Assembly: GCA_963169105.1 (NCBI GenBank)
Contig: OY720644.1
Location: 5,291,001-5,355,000, forward strand
Reading direction: 5' to 3'
DNA length: 64,000 nucleotides
Source: Ceriagrion tenellum
Taxonomy: Eukaryota; Arthropoda; Insecta; Odonata; Coenagrionidae
In this document: in pieces, positions 32,641-43,030 of the stretch
Layout of the letters: every line of letters begins with the position of its first letter
Position numbering within the stretch: position 1 is the stretch's first letter
The notes under the pieces: generated by a model
Told to the model about the DNA's origin: nothing
Seen by the model: the letters and a program-made list of their open reading frames with translations, nothing else
The model's database searches: none
Translations under genes and position numbers: made by a program

Positions 32641-32738
32641 TATGTAAGTGTGATCGTCTCTTTTTTTGTGTGTCTATCTCCTCCATCCTATCCACATCGT
32701 GTGTTCATCGCCGCATGGCTGACTCCAATCCATCAACG

Positions 32739-32741
<3 letters not shown>

Positions 32742-32775
<34 letters not shown>
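32742..32775. repeat. (TA)n microsatellite
   Basis: About 34 bases of TA dinucleotide, 40 bases beyond the last PLE1 terminus. With 27890-28017 it brackets the PLE1 cluster in TA-rich DNA. Confidence 0.9.
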
Positions 32776-32777
<2 letters not shown>

Positions 32778-35700
32778 GAGTAGTTCTGCACAAGCTTAAC
32801 GTAAATTCCGCTTTTAAAATTCACCCTTAAGAGTCTAAACTCGTAGCAAAACCTAACAATTCCTCTTCAGGTCCATGCATATCCTCACCTAGAATAGTGA
32901 TTAACATTTCCTCATGGTATAGTGCTAATTTTGAATGCTCGAAATAAACATTTAATTACATTCAACGAATTGAGATTGTGCCCGGTTTATTCATTTCTGG
33001 TTTACACTGTTCTTGTTATGCTCTCCATTTACGACATTTTTCGGCATTTTTGCTCAAACGTACGCACTGCAAAAAAAACAAACCTCGTATTTTAATGAAA
33101 TTCTTTATCATATTATGACAACAGTTGACGAGACATATTGGACCCCAGCCTAAGTGCGCTTTGCAAAAGAAAATACGACAGGTGGGAAGTGGATGCGTAT
33201 GTAAATAGTGCAGGGGCGTTGGGAATACGAAGAGGGGGAATGCAGCCAGTTTAAATTGCCTCGATTTCCAGGTCCCCCAGAGCTATCTCCTTAGTCCCTC
33301 CCTCAAGAAAAAAAAAGCCCCTCGTTCGTGTGCTTTCAAGGGAAACCGCACTTTCATCCTTGCTTGCACGCCAGTGAAACCATGCCTATCAGTACTAAGC
33401 CTACTCCACCTCCTCAGTCACATCCCTACCAATGTACCACTTGCATTATAACTGTAGATAACATGCAGAGGGGTCAGCGTTTATACGTTTCGTCTCAAGC
33501 GCAGAGTTTTGCTCTCGAAGCGTCTTTGATATCATATCACAGTGAGGAATGAAGTTCCTCAGGCGTATTTCCGCCACTGCTATACCATTCAAACCCGGAA
33601 GCTCCGATTGGTAAGCAAGAACTCGGACCACAGTACACACCTCATTCTCACCTTTAAGCTCCTGCAGCCTAGTCATTACATCCTCTGTCGAATAATCTAA
33701 TGATTTTTTCCAAAGAAGTATTTATTGAATATATAAACACCAATACCTTCATCAGACCAGGCCTTACGATAGGTCTTAGGATGTTGGTCCGATACTTCCA
33801 TTGAACAACTACCAATTATGACATCACCACTCATTAGCGCTATACTGACATCTTCAGACTTCGAGTATGTGAAGCCTATTCCATGCATGATGAACGATTA
33901 TTGCTTAAAATTCTACCACGGTGTACTAAATTTGGTTCGGGAGGGTCAACTAAAAAAACTAATGCCATAACTTAGACATGGGGTAATCAACACCACCATA
34001 ACCATATTTTGTCACCAAATTCTTAATAAGGCTGCTATTCTATTTATTGAAATAATTCAGAAATCAGTTTAATAATGGACTATAAGGATTTTCTCGAAAA
34101 GATATCAAAAGTTGGAAATGTTCTTTCGTCCTTAGAACATTCGCAATCTGAGTCTGACGTTCTTCAAAAACCCCAAATGTAAATTGTCATGGCAATGACG
34201 AAAAGACTACATCATCTAATGTCCGTAGTAAGCAGTCACAAGACACTTGGCTTTGATGAACCCAATTGGAAGCGACACGGAAAAATATAGATAGGAGTTG
34301 TATAAGCAAGAAAAGGAAGGGTAGGAATTCAAATTTGGCGAACTTTCTAAAATGCCATGGTTCACAGAACCTTCTCCCGACGGTCTCTTGGTCCCCAATC
34401 CATTTCTCAAGATCAAAAACCCCTTAAGAATCATAGCATTGGTGCTAAGTGACCCATATGCTCAAACGAGTGAGGCTTAAGATTGTTCAACAACAGTTTT
34501 CAACGTTCGAAAATGACGTGCTTCCCTAGTAAGCAAACAATGAGGCGTAAGTGTAATAAAGAGTGATCTCAACTGCCTCGTTGCAATGGAAGAGTCCAAA
34601 AGGAGCTGGGCCCGACGTCCACATTGGTTAACGGGCGGAAACGATTTCTGCCGGAAAAGTAGCGGCCATAATTGCGCCTCTGACCATTCCAAAAATGTAG
34701 GATTTTAGTGAAAATCAGATATTAAATCCTTCATCAAAATGAAATTTTTGAGGCCGCTGAAATATATTTAAGTTATCAACCTATCATCCTGTTTATATGA
34801 AGATTACCTATTAACCATAACGTAGATAAAAAGAATTTTGAAATTAATTGATGTGGATGGATTTTCATATTGTAGCAATATTTACTAAAATTGCTCGGTG
34901 CAAAACATAATGTTTTAACTGTAGATAAATTGTTATATAGATTAATCATAGAGGAAAATTATTTTAAAAAAGAGTACAATATTCCTTGTAAGAATACGCA
35001 CTGCATGCTTAATAGAAATACTCCAATGTTGAAAACGTACGATTATTGTAATTTAGATGGTAAAATGTTGGCCAAATATACTATACACAAAATACCTTTA
35101 ATTTTATGCTTTAGCACTTACGCAATCTACAAGGTATGGCAGAAATTAAGAAAAAGGTTAATGAATGGTTAATTTGCGAAATTAGAAATCCCTTATAAGT
35201 ATGTGCTATACTTATGAATCTGTGACACTTAAGTAATCACTTATGCATTTATTGTACATATATAACCACTATAATCTGTTATAATTTTGACAAAGATTTT
35301 TTTCTCTTTTTTTACCTTTTTCCTTATTTTCGCTTTACAAGTTCGGTAACTTTTTCAATGTCATTATATTGATTTTTTTGTCTTACATTTAACCATGTAT
35401 AAATTATAATAGAACTATTCCACTGCGTTTATGTGACATGCCGCTTTGTATGAATATAATGGTATCTTCTGACAAGCCATGTGGCTTAGAAGGACCAAGA
35501 ATTCCTCTATGCAATAAAGGCATTTAACCATTTTAAAAAATCATTACTGTCAACAGTCAAATAAATGAACTTCAAAAGTGTTAGTAGAATATTATTTAAG
35601 CAAAAGTTTTGACAGTAGAACAACCAACGACGGAATTAAAATAAACTATTCACGCAGAAAAGAAATCAACCACAATAAGCATAGTCCATGATATAGTTAA

Positions 35701-36029
35701 GGAGGCATGACAGGATGCTGTCAAAAACGAAAGATAGCCGAGGTAAGGCTCCTTCGGTCAGTACAGTGCTAGATCTGTAACTAATCGTAAAAGTCTAAGA
35801 AGATCAAAAACTTGGATTAACGCAAAAGTGATTTTTAACACCTTTAGAATGATCCTTCATGTAAATAAGTACCTAGCATTAGCTTGCTAACTTTGGTTTG
35901 GTATGAAATCTAATAACGCAGCCAAAATTGTTTTGCAGAAATCCACTTTCAGCGCGCTCTTAATGTGGAGATATGGAAGGTCACACAAGTGAGGAATGCA
36001 AGAGAGGAGTCACACGGGGTTGTGTGAAC
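32776..36029. other. No supported gene
   Basis: Frames at 33328-33552 (plus), 33446-33888 (minus), 34216-34692 (minus) and 34891-35172 (plus, 93 codons, ending KVWQKLRKRLMNG) show no recognised domain or clear splice borders. At 33249-33290 the phrase TTTAAATTGCCTCGATTTCC recurs in similar form at 36052-36085. Otherwise unremarkable AT-rich DNA. Confidence 0.4.
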
Positions 36030-36720
36030 GCGAGACGGGTGAACATAGGCAGTCTAAATTGCCTCGATTCCCCAGGGCCTTCTCTTCGGCCCCTTTCCCT
36101 TCCACGAGACCAAAAACACCCCCTCCCCCTCCCAAACCATTCAAGCGCTCTTGAGGGAAACTCGGGCCACCACCCCTCTCTCCTCTCCGACGGGGCGACA
36201 CCACACCCGAACTAGGACTAAAACCCCCTTTCCTACCCCTCCCTCCCCCGCCCTTGTAACTCTCAAAGATTTTCATTAAGTGCGTTGGGAAAAAATGGTG
36301 TGGCATTACGGAGGGCACAAGATAAATCACCCCCACGGAGCTTAAATATGGGGGAGGCAGAGCCGGGAAAGAGGAGGGGTTGGGACGGGTGGGGACAAGA
36401 GAGCAAAGCGTTTGAGGGGGGGAGGGTTGAAATGCGGGGGCGGTGGTGTTCTTAAGAGGGGGGGAAAGGGGTGGTCGGGTGACGGGTGTCAAAATGGTGG
36501 GCGGGGGGGGGAGGTGAGGAGAGGGTGAGGGGCAGGTGGTGGTTGGAGGAGCGTCAACTCACGGAAGGGGGGAATGGGTGCCTTAAGGGTATAGGGTTCC
36601 TCTCCGCTCTCTCCACTCATCCATATTTCCAAGTCCCATTCTTCCCCACCCCCTTCGCCTCGAACCCTTGCTCGCCAACCAACCAGCGACAACCTAAACG
36701 GGATACGCCCACGTCCTCCT
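36030..36720. repeat. C-rich then G-rich skewed tract
   Basis: The plus strand is C-rich to about 36260 (e.g. CACCCCCTCCCCCTCCC) and strongly G-rich at 36330-36550 (runs such as GGGGGGGGAGG and GGGGGGGAAAGGGG). Overlapping frames on both strands are low-complexity. The G runs are candidate G-quadruplexes. Confidence 0.6.
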
Positions 36721-38539
36721 TTCAAGGGCTTAAGTGCGAATGTTCGAATTTCAACATCGCACTGCAATGTAAATTTCGCGTCGCAAAACGCACTAAACAT
36801 TGCGCCTCATCGCAAGCAGAAAGTATCTACATACCTACATATTAACCTGCAGGTCGCCGCAGAGGCAGGTGGCAAGATGTTTAAGGGGACGAGGTATAAA
36901 AAGGAGAGGTAAGAAGAAAAAGAAGGTATGAGCGCACAGAAATTAATTGCATGTTAACCATGAGTCATATGTTATTTTATTCTGAGTTTGTTACAATTAC
37001 TAATAGAGCGTTGCAAGAAATATAAAATTTTACATAACGATGGCAGAGTCAATGACATAATGTGGGAGTGAGATGTGGGTACTCTGATAGAGTGGCAGAA
37101 AAAAATTGAATCAGCTGAAAACAATGAAATTTCTGAGAACAGAATAAGGTTTGAATATAACATGATAGAATTTGTTATGAAATCGTAAGATAAGATATTA
37201 ACTTTTTTGAATTAGAAGATACAATAAAAGAATAGAAAGAAGAGAGCAGGACCGCCACCACAGAGATGCTGTGGAGTGCAAGGCCAGAGGGCAACGAAGT
37301 GATGGACGTTCCGGTACGATCCGGAACACGCAACATTGCATAATTCATGGAGCGAGGGATAGGATGAGCGTTTTTAAAAGGTATTTTTCACCTATCAGTT
37401 CGTGATAGAGTACCTCTCTCATTTTGTCGCCACTAAAGTTGGAACATTTCTCATGTCTCACTGCGCATGATACCCATAACTATGAACGTGAGGGTGATGT
37501 TAACATAAAGATATTGAGTTGCATCACAAATGTATTACCGAAATACGCAATACCGAATACGCAATGTGTCGAGTGATATCACAAGCAATAATATCGGATG
37601 GCGTACATACTCCTAAAAAATACAGCACATCTCACGATTACGCGTATCGAGTCACATGTAGAACAAGATATCTCGTCTCATTATGTCTAAATCTGAAAAA
37701 CATAATCTTATAGGCTAACGAACATTCCAATCAGAAATAATAGCAATGTTGAATATCGCCTATAATCATAAGGAGGTAAGTATATCGAATCAGTTCGTCT
37801 CTTGAGATCGTACTTTTACATTCTATTTTGTGACGTGTAGTACGCGACATATTTCACACGAGACGGCTCTTTCTTTCATAGCCACAGCAGCACTGGTTTT
37901 CCCGGCAATACTTTTACCGCCGCTTTACAGCACCTCCTGCACGGGCCGAATTGTCCCCAGCCCCCCCCCCCTTCCATATCTCCCCCTCCACAACCCTCTA
38001 GACATCTCATTCTTGCCCCAACTCGCTCATTAGAAAATTGCAGAAAATCATCCCAAGTCGCGAGAATTTTATCCCTACATTTGAGTTTTATATTAACATA
38101 AAAATTTTTAAGAAGCCCTCAGTGAATATAACTATATCCAGGGATCAATAACATACTTTGTTTGACGAATAAAATTATCTGATGTGTTCCACGCCGTACG
38201 CTAAAAATTCCTTTAAAATGACTATTTCACCTTTTTTTTCAGTAGTATGACCGTGTGAAATAGCATTAACTTTCGAAATAATCGAGAAAATTGTATAACG
38301 CTACGTTCCCCATGTGAGCTATGAACTGGAACTTCATATTTTTAATTACATTCTCTCTGTAGAACGGAGCATTATCAAACTATCTTGAAGGGAGCTTCTA
38401 TTTTTTTTAGGATATCTCTTAAGGAAGTGAGGTAAATCTTACATCTATATCACAAGAAAGATTATATCTTTCTCTAACTACTAATATTAAACTGATAGAA
38501 TTATATTTATAGTGATTGACGCGCTTAGCTACAGAATAC
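36721..38539. other. No recognisable feature
   Basis: AT-rich with a C-rich patch at 37950-38010 (CCAGCCCCCCCCCC). Frames are short and motif-free. Confidence 0.4.
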
Positions 38540-39110
38540 TTGATATCTTCATCTTCTCCGGTTACAATCCTAGGATTGGTCTGCAACAGTCTTCCACTTT
38601 ATCCGATCTTGGGCCAATCTTTTCACTTCACTGTACGATTTGCTACCTAGTTCCTTCATCAACTGTCCCATATAGTCCAGTTTAGGCCTGCCCCTCTGGT
38701 TTTTTTCCCTCTACTGTACCTTCTAGTATGGTCTTAACCAAGCTTACGTGTCGGAGAATATTGCCAATCCAGGCGTTCCTTCTCTTATTTAGCATTTTGA
38801 GTAGACACCGTCTTTCCCCTACCCTGTTAAACACCTCCTCGTTCGTGACTCTTGCCACCCAGGGTATTTTCAGCATTTTCCTATAGCACCACACTTCAAA
38901 TAATGCCTCCGTTCTTTCCTTCTCTCTCTTTCCAATTGTCCAGGTCTCACTACCATAGAGCAGAACGCTCCATTCAAAAGTCCTCAATAGCAATTTCCTA
39001 ATCCTTAAATTAATGTTGCTGGCGGTGGAGAGTTTGTTTTTCTTGTTGAAGGCTAACTTGGCCTGGTTAATGCGGCTTACTATTTCCATCTTTTTACTTG
39101 ATATCTACCT
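38540..39110 (-). pseudogene. LINE family A ORF2 tail
   Basis: The minus frame 39089-38682 gives RINQAKLAFNKKNKLSTASN, LRTFEWSVLLYGSETWTIGK, FEVWCYRKMLKIPWVARVTN, NKRRNAWIGNILRHVSLVKT and ILEGTVEGKKPEGQA. It then shifts, with RPKLDYMGQL-like sequence continuing to about 38600 and the 3' UTR to about 38540. The tail motifs are well kept but the RT core is missing. Confidence 0.84.
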
Positions 39111-39189
39111 CAGATAGTCTCCCGATTACTAAACATATTCTCGATATAATGGAAGTTTTTTTTTAATTAAAACCAACGCACAACAAGCT

Positions 39190-39430
39190 GGCGTGTCACA
39201 TGAGCACACTCCCTCTCGTCAGGTTTTAAACCTTCCTCCCATTCTTTTCCGAAAATGTCACCCTTTCCACCTTTCGCCCAACACCCCCCCCTTTCCCCAC
39301 TCACTCTCCCGTTCCCCAGCAACCCCCCCCCCTCTTTGCACACTTCCTCTTAAACACTTCGCCCTCCATAATTTCCCCTCATTGCCACTTCATTTCATCG
39401 TCGCTGTATACGCGCCCTCCGCTGGATTTT
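39190..39430. repeat. Pyrimidine-rich tract
   Basis: C-rich plus strand (CAACACCCCCCCCTTTCCCC and AACCCCCCCCCCTC). The 87-codon frame is low complexity. Confidence 0.5.
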
Positions 39431-40574
39431 CTCGACTAGGGTTCAAGTTCTCTTGAAACGCGGATTCCTAAATTACTTGGATTTTATGATCCTCTCCATC
39501 CTTAATTTCGTTCGGCTCCGGCAGGATTTTTTTTCTTCACCTCGGCAACCTCTTGGAAGGGATGTTTTTGAGAAAGGCGGACGTTAAGATACCGCTTCGC
39601 GTCAGATAAAAAAAAATATAATCTCAGGAGAGGGAAGTATATGGGTTCTTTTAGGAGAAAAATGTGGCTCAGAATATATTATATCTGTCTCGAGTAGATT
39701 ATGGCCCTATGTCAGTCACCTTCACTTCATTTTACGTCAGTCGCAACTTTATCTTTTTTTTTCATTTTAGCATAAGGAGAACATTTACAGCCTTTTTTCA
39801 GCTAGAAAATACAACATTACGTGAAATCGGTTGAGGTATTGCAAACTCAGTAAGCTAACAACTTGTTTTACTATTGCTAAGACAAATTAGCCAGCGACAT
39901 AGGCAAAGTCCATTGACAAATATTACATCAGACAGCTGGAATCCCCATCTGATCTATCCTATAGTTTTGCTTCACGACCTTTCTGAGGACAGATGAGAGT
40001 GAGCAAAGTTGAAATATAAGAGAGAATTTTTTAACTATTCACTTCTATTTCCATTTGTAGGCAATAATGTCCGGAGAGTTGCGGTGGAAAATCATTAAGA
40101 ACTTAAATAAAAAAGAAATGATGTTAGATGAAATGAAATAGACAGTATTAAACCTTTATTTAAAATAAATTTCACAGATGGAAACCACCCTCTCCCTTTA
40201 TGCAAGACTTTCAAATGAGAACTATTCTCGCAAAGATAATATAAAAGTGTTCCCAATGGTTAATGCTATTCATTAATTTGGGCTCCCATAATCTCAATCA
40301 GACTCATCGTATGGTACATAAAATTGGTCCCAAGGAATGATGAAGGGATAGTTCTAACCATCTACAAAAGTAAGGATGCAAACGTGCACTTTTGAACGTT
40401 CGTTGGATACTCCGTAGTTTTAAGGTATAACTGAAAATAGAGATCGCTCCCCCTTTTGAGTGATATTAGTTAATAATGGCATTCACTAAATAACAGGTTG
40501 TATGTCACCTCTCATCCACTGAAACTCACGGCACAAAAAGCAGAAGCGCTCCTTGATTGACAATGATAGTAAAA
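39431..40574. other. No recognisable feature
   Basis: AT-rich sequence; nothing seen. Confidence 0.45.
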
Positions 40575-41299
40575 CAGGGTGTCCAGCAGCTGGGAATTTG
40601 AAAATTCCCTGAGATTTCCAGGATTTCCAGACATAATTTCTATTTTCCAGAGGAAATATTAACTATTTCTCATTAATCATAAGAGGATGTTCGGTATGTT
40701 TTTGGGTAATTAGACGTGAGGATGATTTTTAAACTAGCATATTTGGAGGAAAATAAACAAAACTTTAAAATAGTTTGAGAGAAAATCTCATCACTACCCT
40801 TTCAAAGATTTAAAAATTGTCATGGTGGCGCTCAAGGAACAAGGTTATATTACAGCCATACTTTGCTATGAATAGCATTGATATAAAATGATCGACAACT
40901 TTAAAAGCTGAAGGAATTGATTTTTTTCCTTATTTTGCTAAATGCGACAACGCAAGGGAAATTTGACTTCGCTACTTGCCGATAAAGGTACGTTCTTTAC
41001 GCCACTGATTTACAGACTATGACCAATAAGAACACAATGTACCTACATAGAAAACATTGTACAGATGGGAATGCAAAGATGTAATGTAGGGAATGCAAAA
41101 CGCGACAACGCAAGGGAAATTTGACTTAGCAACTTGCCGAAAAAGGCACATTGCTTCCGTTGCTTTTTTATGTATTGACACCACAGTAAATTCCAAAGTC
41201 AATTACATATTTCTCTGAGATTTCCCTGAGATTTTCAGTGAAAATAAAATCCCTGAGATTTCCCGGTCTTCCCGGTTTTCCAGAGTGCTGGACACCCTG
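40575..41299. mobile_element. 725-bp DNA transposon derivative (CAGGGTGTCCAGCA ends)
   Basis: Exact inverted 14-bp ends CAGGGTGTCCAGCA ... TGCTGGACACCCTG. TAAAA lies on both outer sides, a candidate 5-bp target duplication. Subterminal repeats of CCCTGAGATTTCC occur on both sides. Inside, a block around CGACAACGCAAGGGAAATTT is duplicated (about 40946-41005 and 41101-41160). No transposase frame, so it is non-autonomous; superfamily undetermined. Confidence 0.75.
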
Positions 41300-41539
41300 T
41301 AAAACTACTGTAATATTATCATGGTAAAAAATAAACCTAAGAAAGGTAAATGCCTATAAAAACTTAAACATCACGGGTGTTATTTCAACTCTGTAATGAA
41401 ACTTATAAATGAAACACTTGAGCTCGTTTTAAAATTAGTCTGTTGTGTGAATTCATTCCACTTCGAACACAGAGTTTAGACCATTACACATCTGCGCAAT
41501 CAATTCAATATGGATGAAGTGAAATAGTGGTTATCCGCA

Positions 41540-42060
41540 AGCAATAAATGTCTTTTCCCCATTCGATTGCGATCTCCTTAAAGCACCGGTCGTTTCTTTT
41601 TCTCACACACACCATTCCTCCACCACATCACATTCATTCCTCTCCTCTACCATTTCTCCGAATATTCCCGTTTCACTCCCCCCCCTGCCATGCGCCTTTG
41701 TCACGCGCCGGGTCTCAATTCATAAATACCCTCTTTTTCCGTTCCGCTCTCCCGAGCCTTCCACTCACTCCTCCTTCCACTTCCACCGCTCGCGTTTTTT
41801 TATATTTGTCGTCCTCGACCTTATTATCGCCCTCTTCTCCCGGGCCCGAGTAAAATGGCCCCCCTTGCGGTCATTTGTTAAACTTCCTCTCCGCCATACG
41901 ACTTCTCCTTTTACTGCCTCCGACGCACTTAATCTTCCAGAAACCCCACTTTCTCTAGAAACCCCTTGATTCGATACGCTTATATTCCCCACCGCCGCCG
42001 CCAGGCCCTGTCCTTTTCGGTCGGTTCCGTTGGGGGGGAGGGGTGGATTTGACACCAGAA
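41540..42060. repeat. Pyrimidine-rich, CpG-containing tract
   Basis: C/T-rich plus strand with CpG-richer sequence at 41980-42040 (CCGCCGCCGCC). Frames at 41548-41853 and 41765-42055 overlap on opposite strands and have no domain. A promoter-like island is possible but unproven. Confidence 0.45.
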
Positions 42061-42274
42061 GTCGAAGATTTCCGTTTTGGAAGCATTTATTTTGTCCATC
42101 GCATCCATAATGACGCTTTTATTTGTCAATTGCATTTTGGAGACTTATTAAACTTATTGCTGTAACGCATAAGGTAGTTCATTCCAGTGAAATTATGTCG
42201 ATCATACACTTAGGAAAGTGTGACATAGGCCGAAGAAAAAGTGAGGGACAATTATGAATGCAAAAATTAAATAA

Positions 42275-43030
42275 AATCATTATCATCATCATTGATAGAT
42301 CAATCCTAAAGCCTAAATCACACGATACTTGACCTTGTACAAGTCAGAGGATGCTAGCTAGCTTACAAGTACTTGTGCAATGTCAAGTATCGTGTGATAT
42401 AGACCAAGAATACTGGAAATCTTGCATGATCGCTAGCATACTAGCTGGTATCCTTGTTATCGAAATTGCTCCTAGTAGGACCTAGTAGCCGCCGACCAAT
42501 CACTTTTGCACTTTGCAATGCGGTCGTCAATTTTTGATGTCAGCGCCTCCATAGTCCCTCGTGACAATTACAATTTCTCGCGATCAAATAAACAACTCAA
42601 ACCTCACAACAAGACACAATGGCTTGGGTACCTGAGGCAATTGAGGTTGAGGAGCTGCAGCGGGTAAAAGCCGTCGTCTTCGTTCGAAATCATCCATTTT
42701 GCTCGTCAAACTCCTTCCGCGACTTTACTAGATCAAAGATCCACTAAACAGACCTTGTGCAAGTTCAATTATCGTGTGACAGCTCCTAGGAAGATTTCAA
42801 GCACGCTAGGTTTTGCACCAGAAATCCAGTACTCGCTAGCATCCTCGGACTTGTTAAAGGTCAAGTATCGTGTGATTCCGGCTTTAGATTGGTTGACTGC
42901 AGCCATCCAATATTCCCTGTCTAATGCTACCTCTTGGTACCTCTCTCTATGTACTTTCCTCTTTATTTCGTCCATGAATTTATTCCTGGGTCTTCCTCTG
43001 GGGACTTTTTTATTTTACTTTAAATTTAAC
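42275..43030 (-). pseudogene. LINE family A 3' tail split by a MITE
   Basis: The minus strand from 43030 to 42887 encodes GRPRNKFMDEIKRKVHRERY then QEVALDREYWMAAVNQSKA, the extreme C-terminus of the family A LINE. The last bases (CAATCCTAA at 42301-42309, next to an ATC/ATT microsatellite tail at about 42280-42295) lie on the far side of a 580-bp MITE. The uninterrupted copy at 12110 shows these two parts are contiguous. Confidence 0.78.
42307..42886. mobile_element. Harbinger-like MITE nested in LINE tail
   Basis: Terminal inverted repeats of about 52 bp: 42307-42358 (TAAAGCCTAAATCACACGAT ...) against the reverse complement of 42835-42886 (TAAAGCCGGAATCACACGAT ...). Internal TATCGTGTGA motifs occur as well. 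TAA on the left and TTA on the right are compatible with a 3-bp TWA duplication, as in PIF/Harbinger elements. An ATG at about 42619 opens MAWVPEAIEVEELQRVKAVV, possibly a remnant of a coding exon. No transposase core is present. Confidence 0.7.

Larger units (their letters stand above)
32468..32702. mobile_element. Inverted pair of PLE1 termini (no coding)
   Basis: A minus-oriented PLE1 terminus (32468-32537, through CACGGAACAAAT) and a plus-oriented one (32592-32702, ACATTTGTTCCGTGATACGC to CCACATCGTGTG) are separated by 54 bases of TTGTTTTATA-rich DNA. The arms match the outer ends of the neighbouring PLE1 copies closely. This is a second, severely truncated head-to-head pair sitting directly beside the first. 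Confidence 0.85.
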
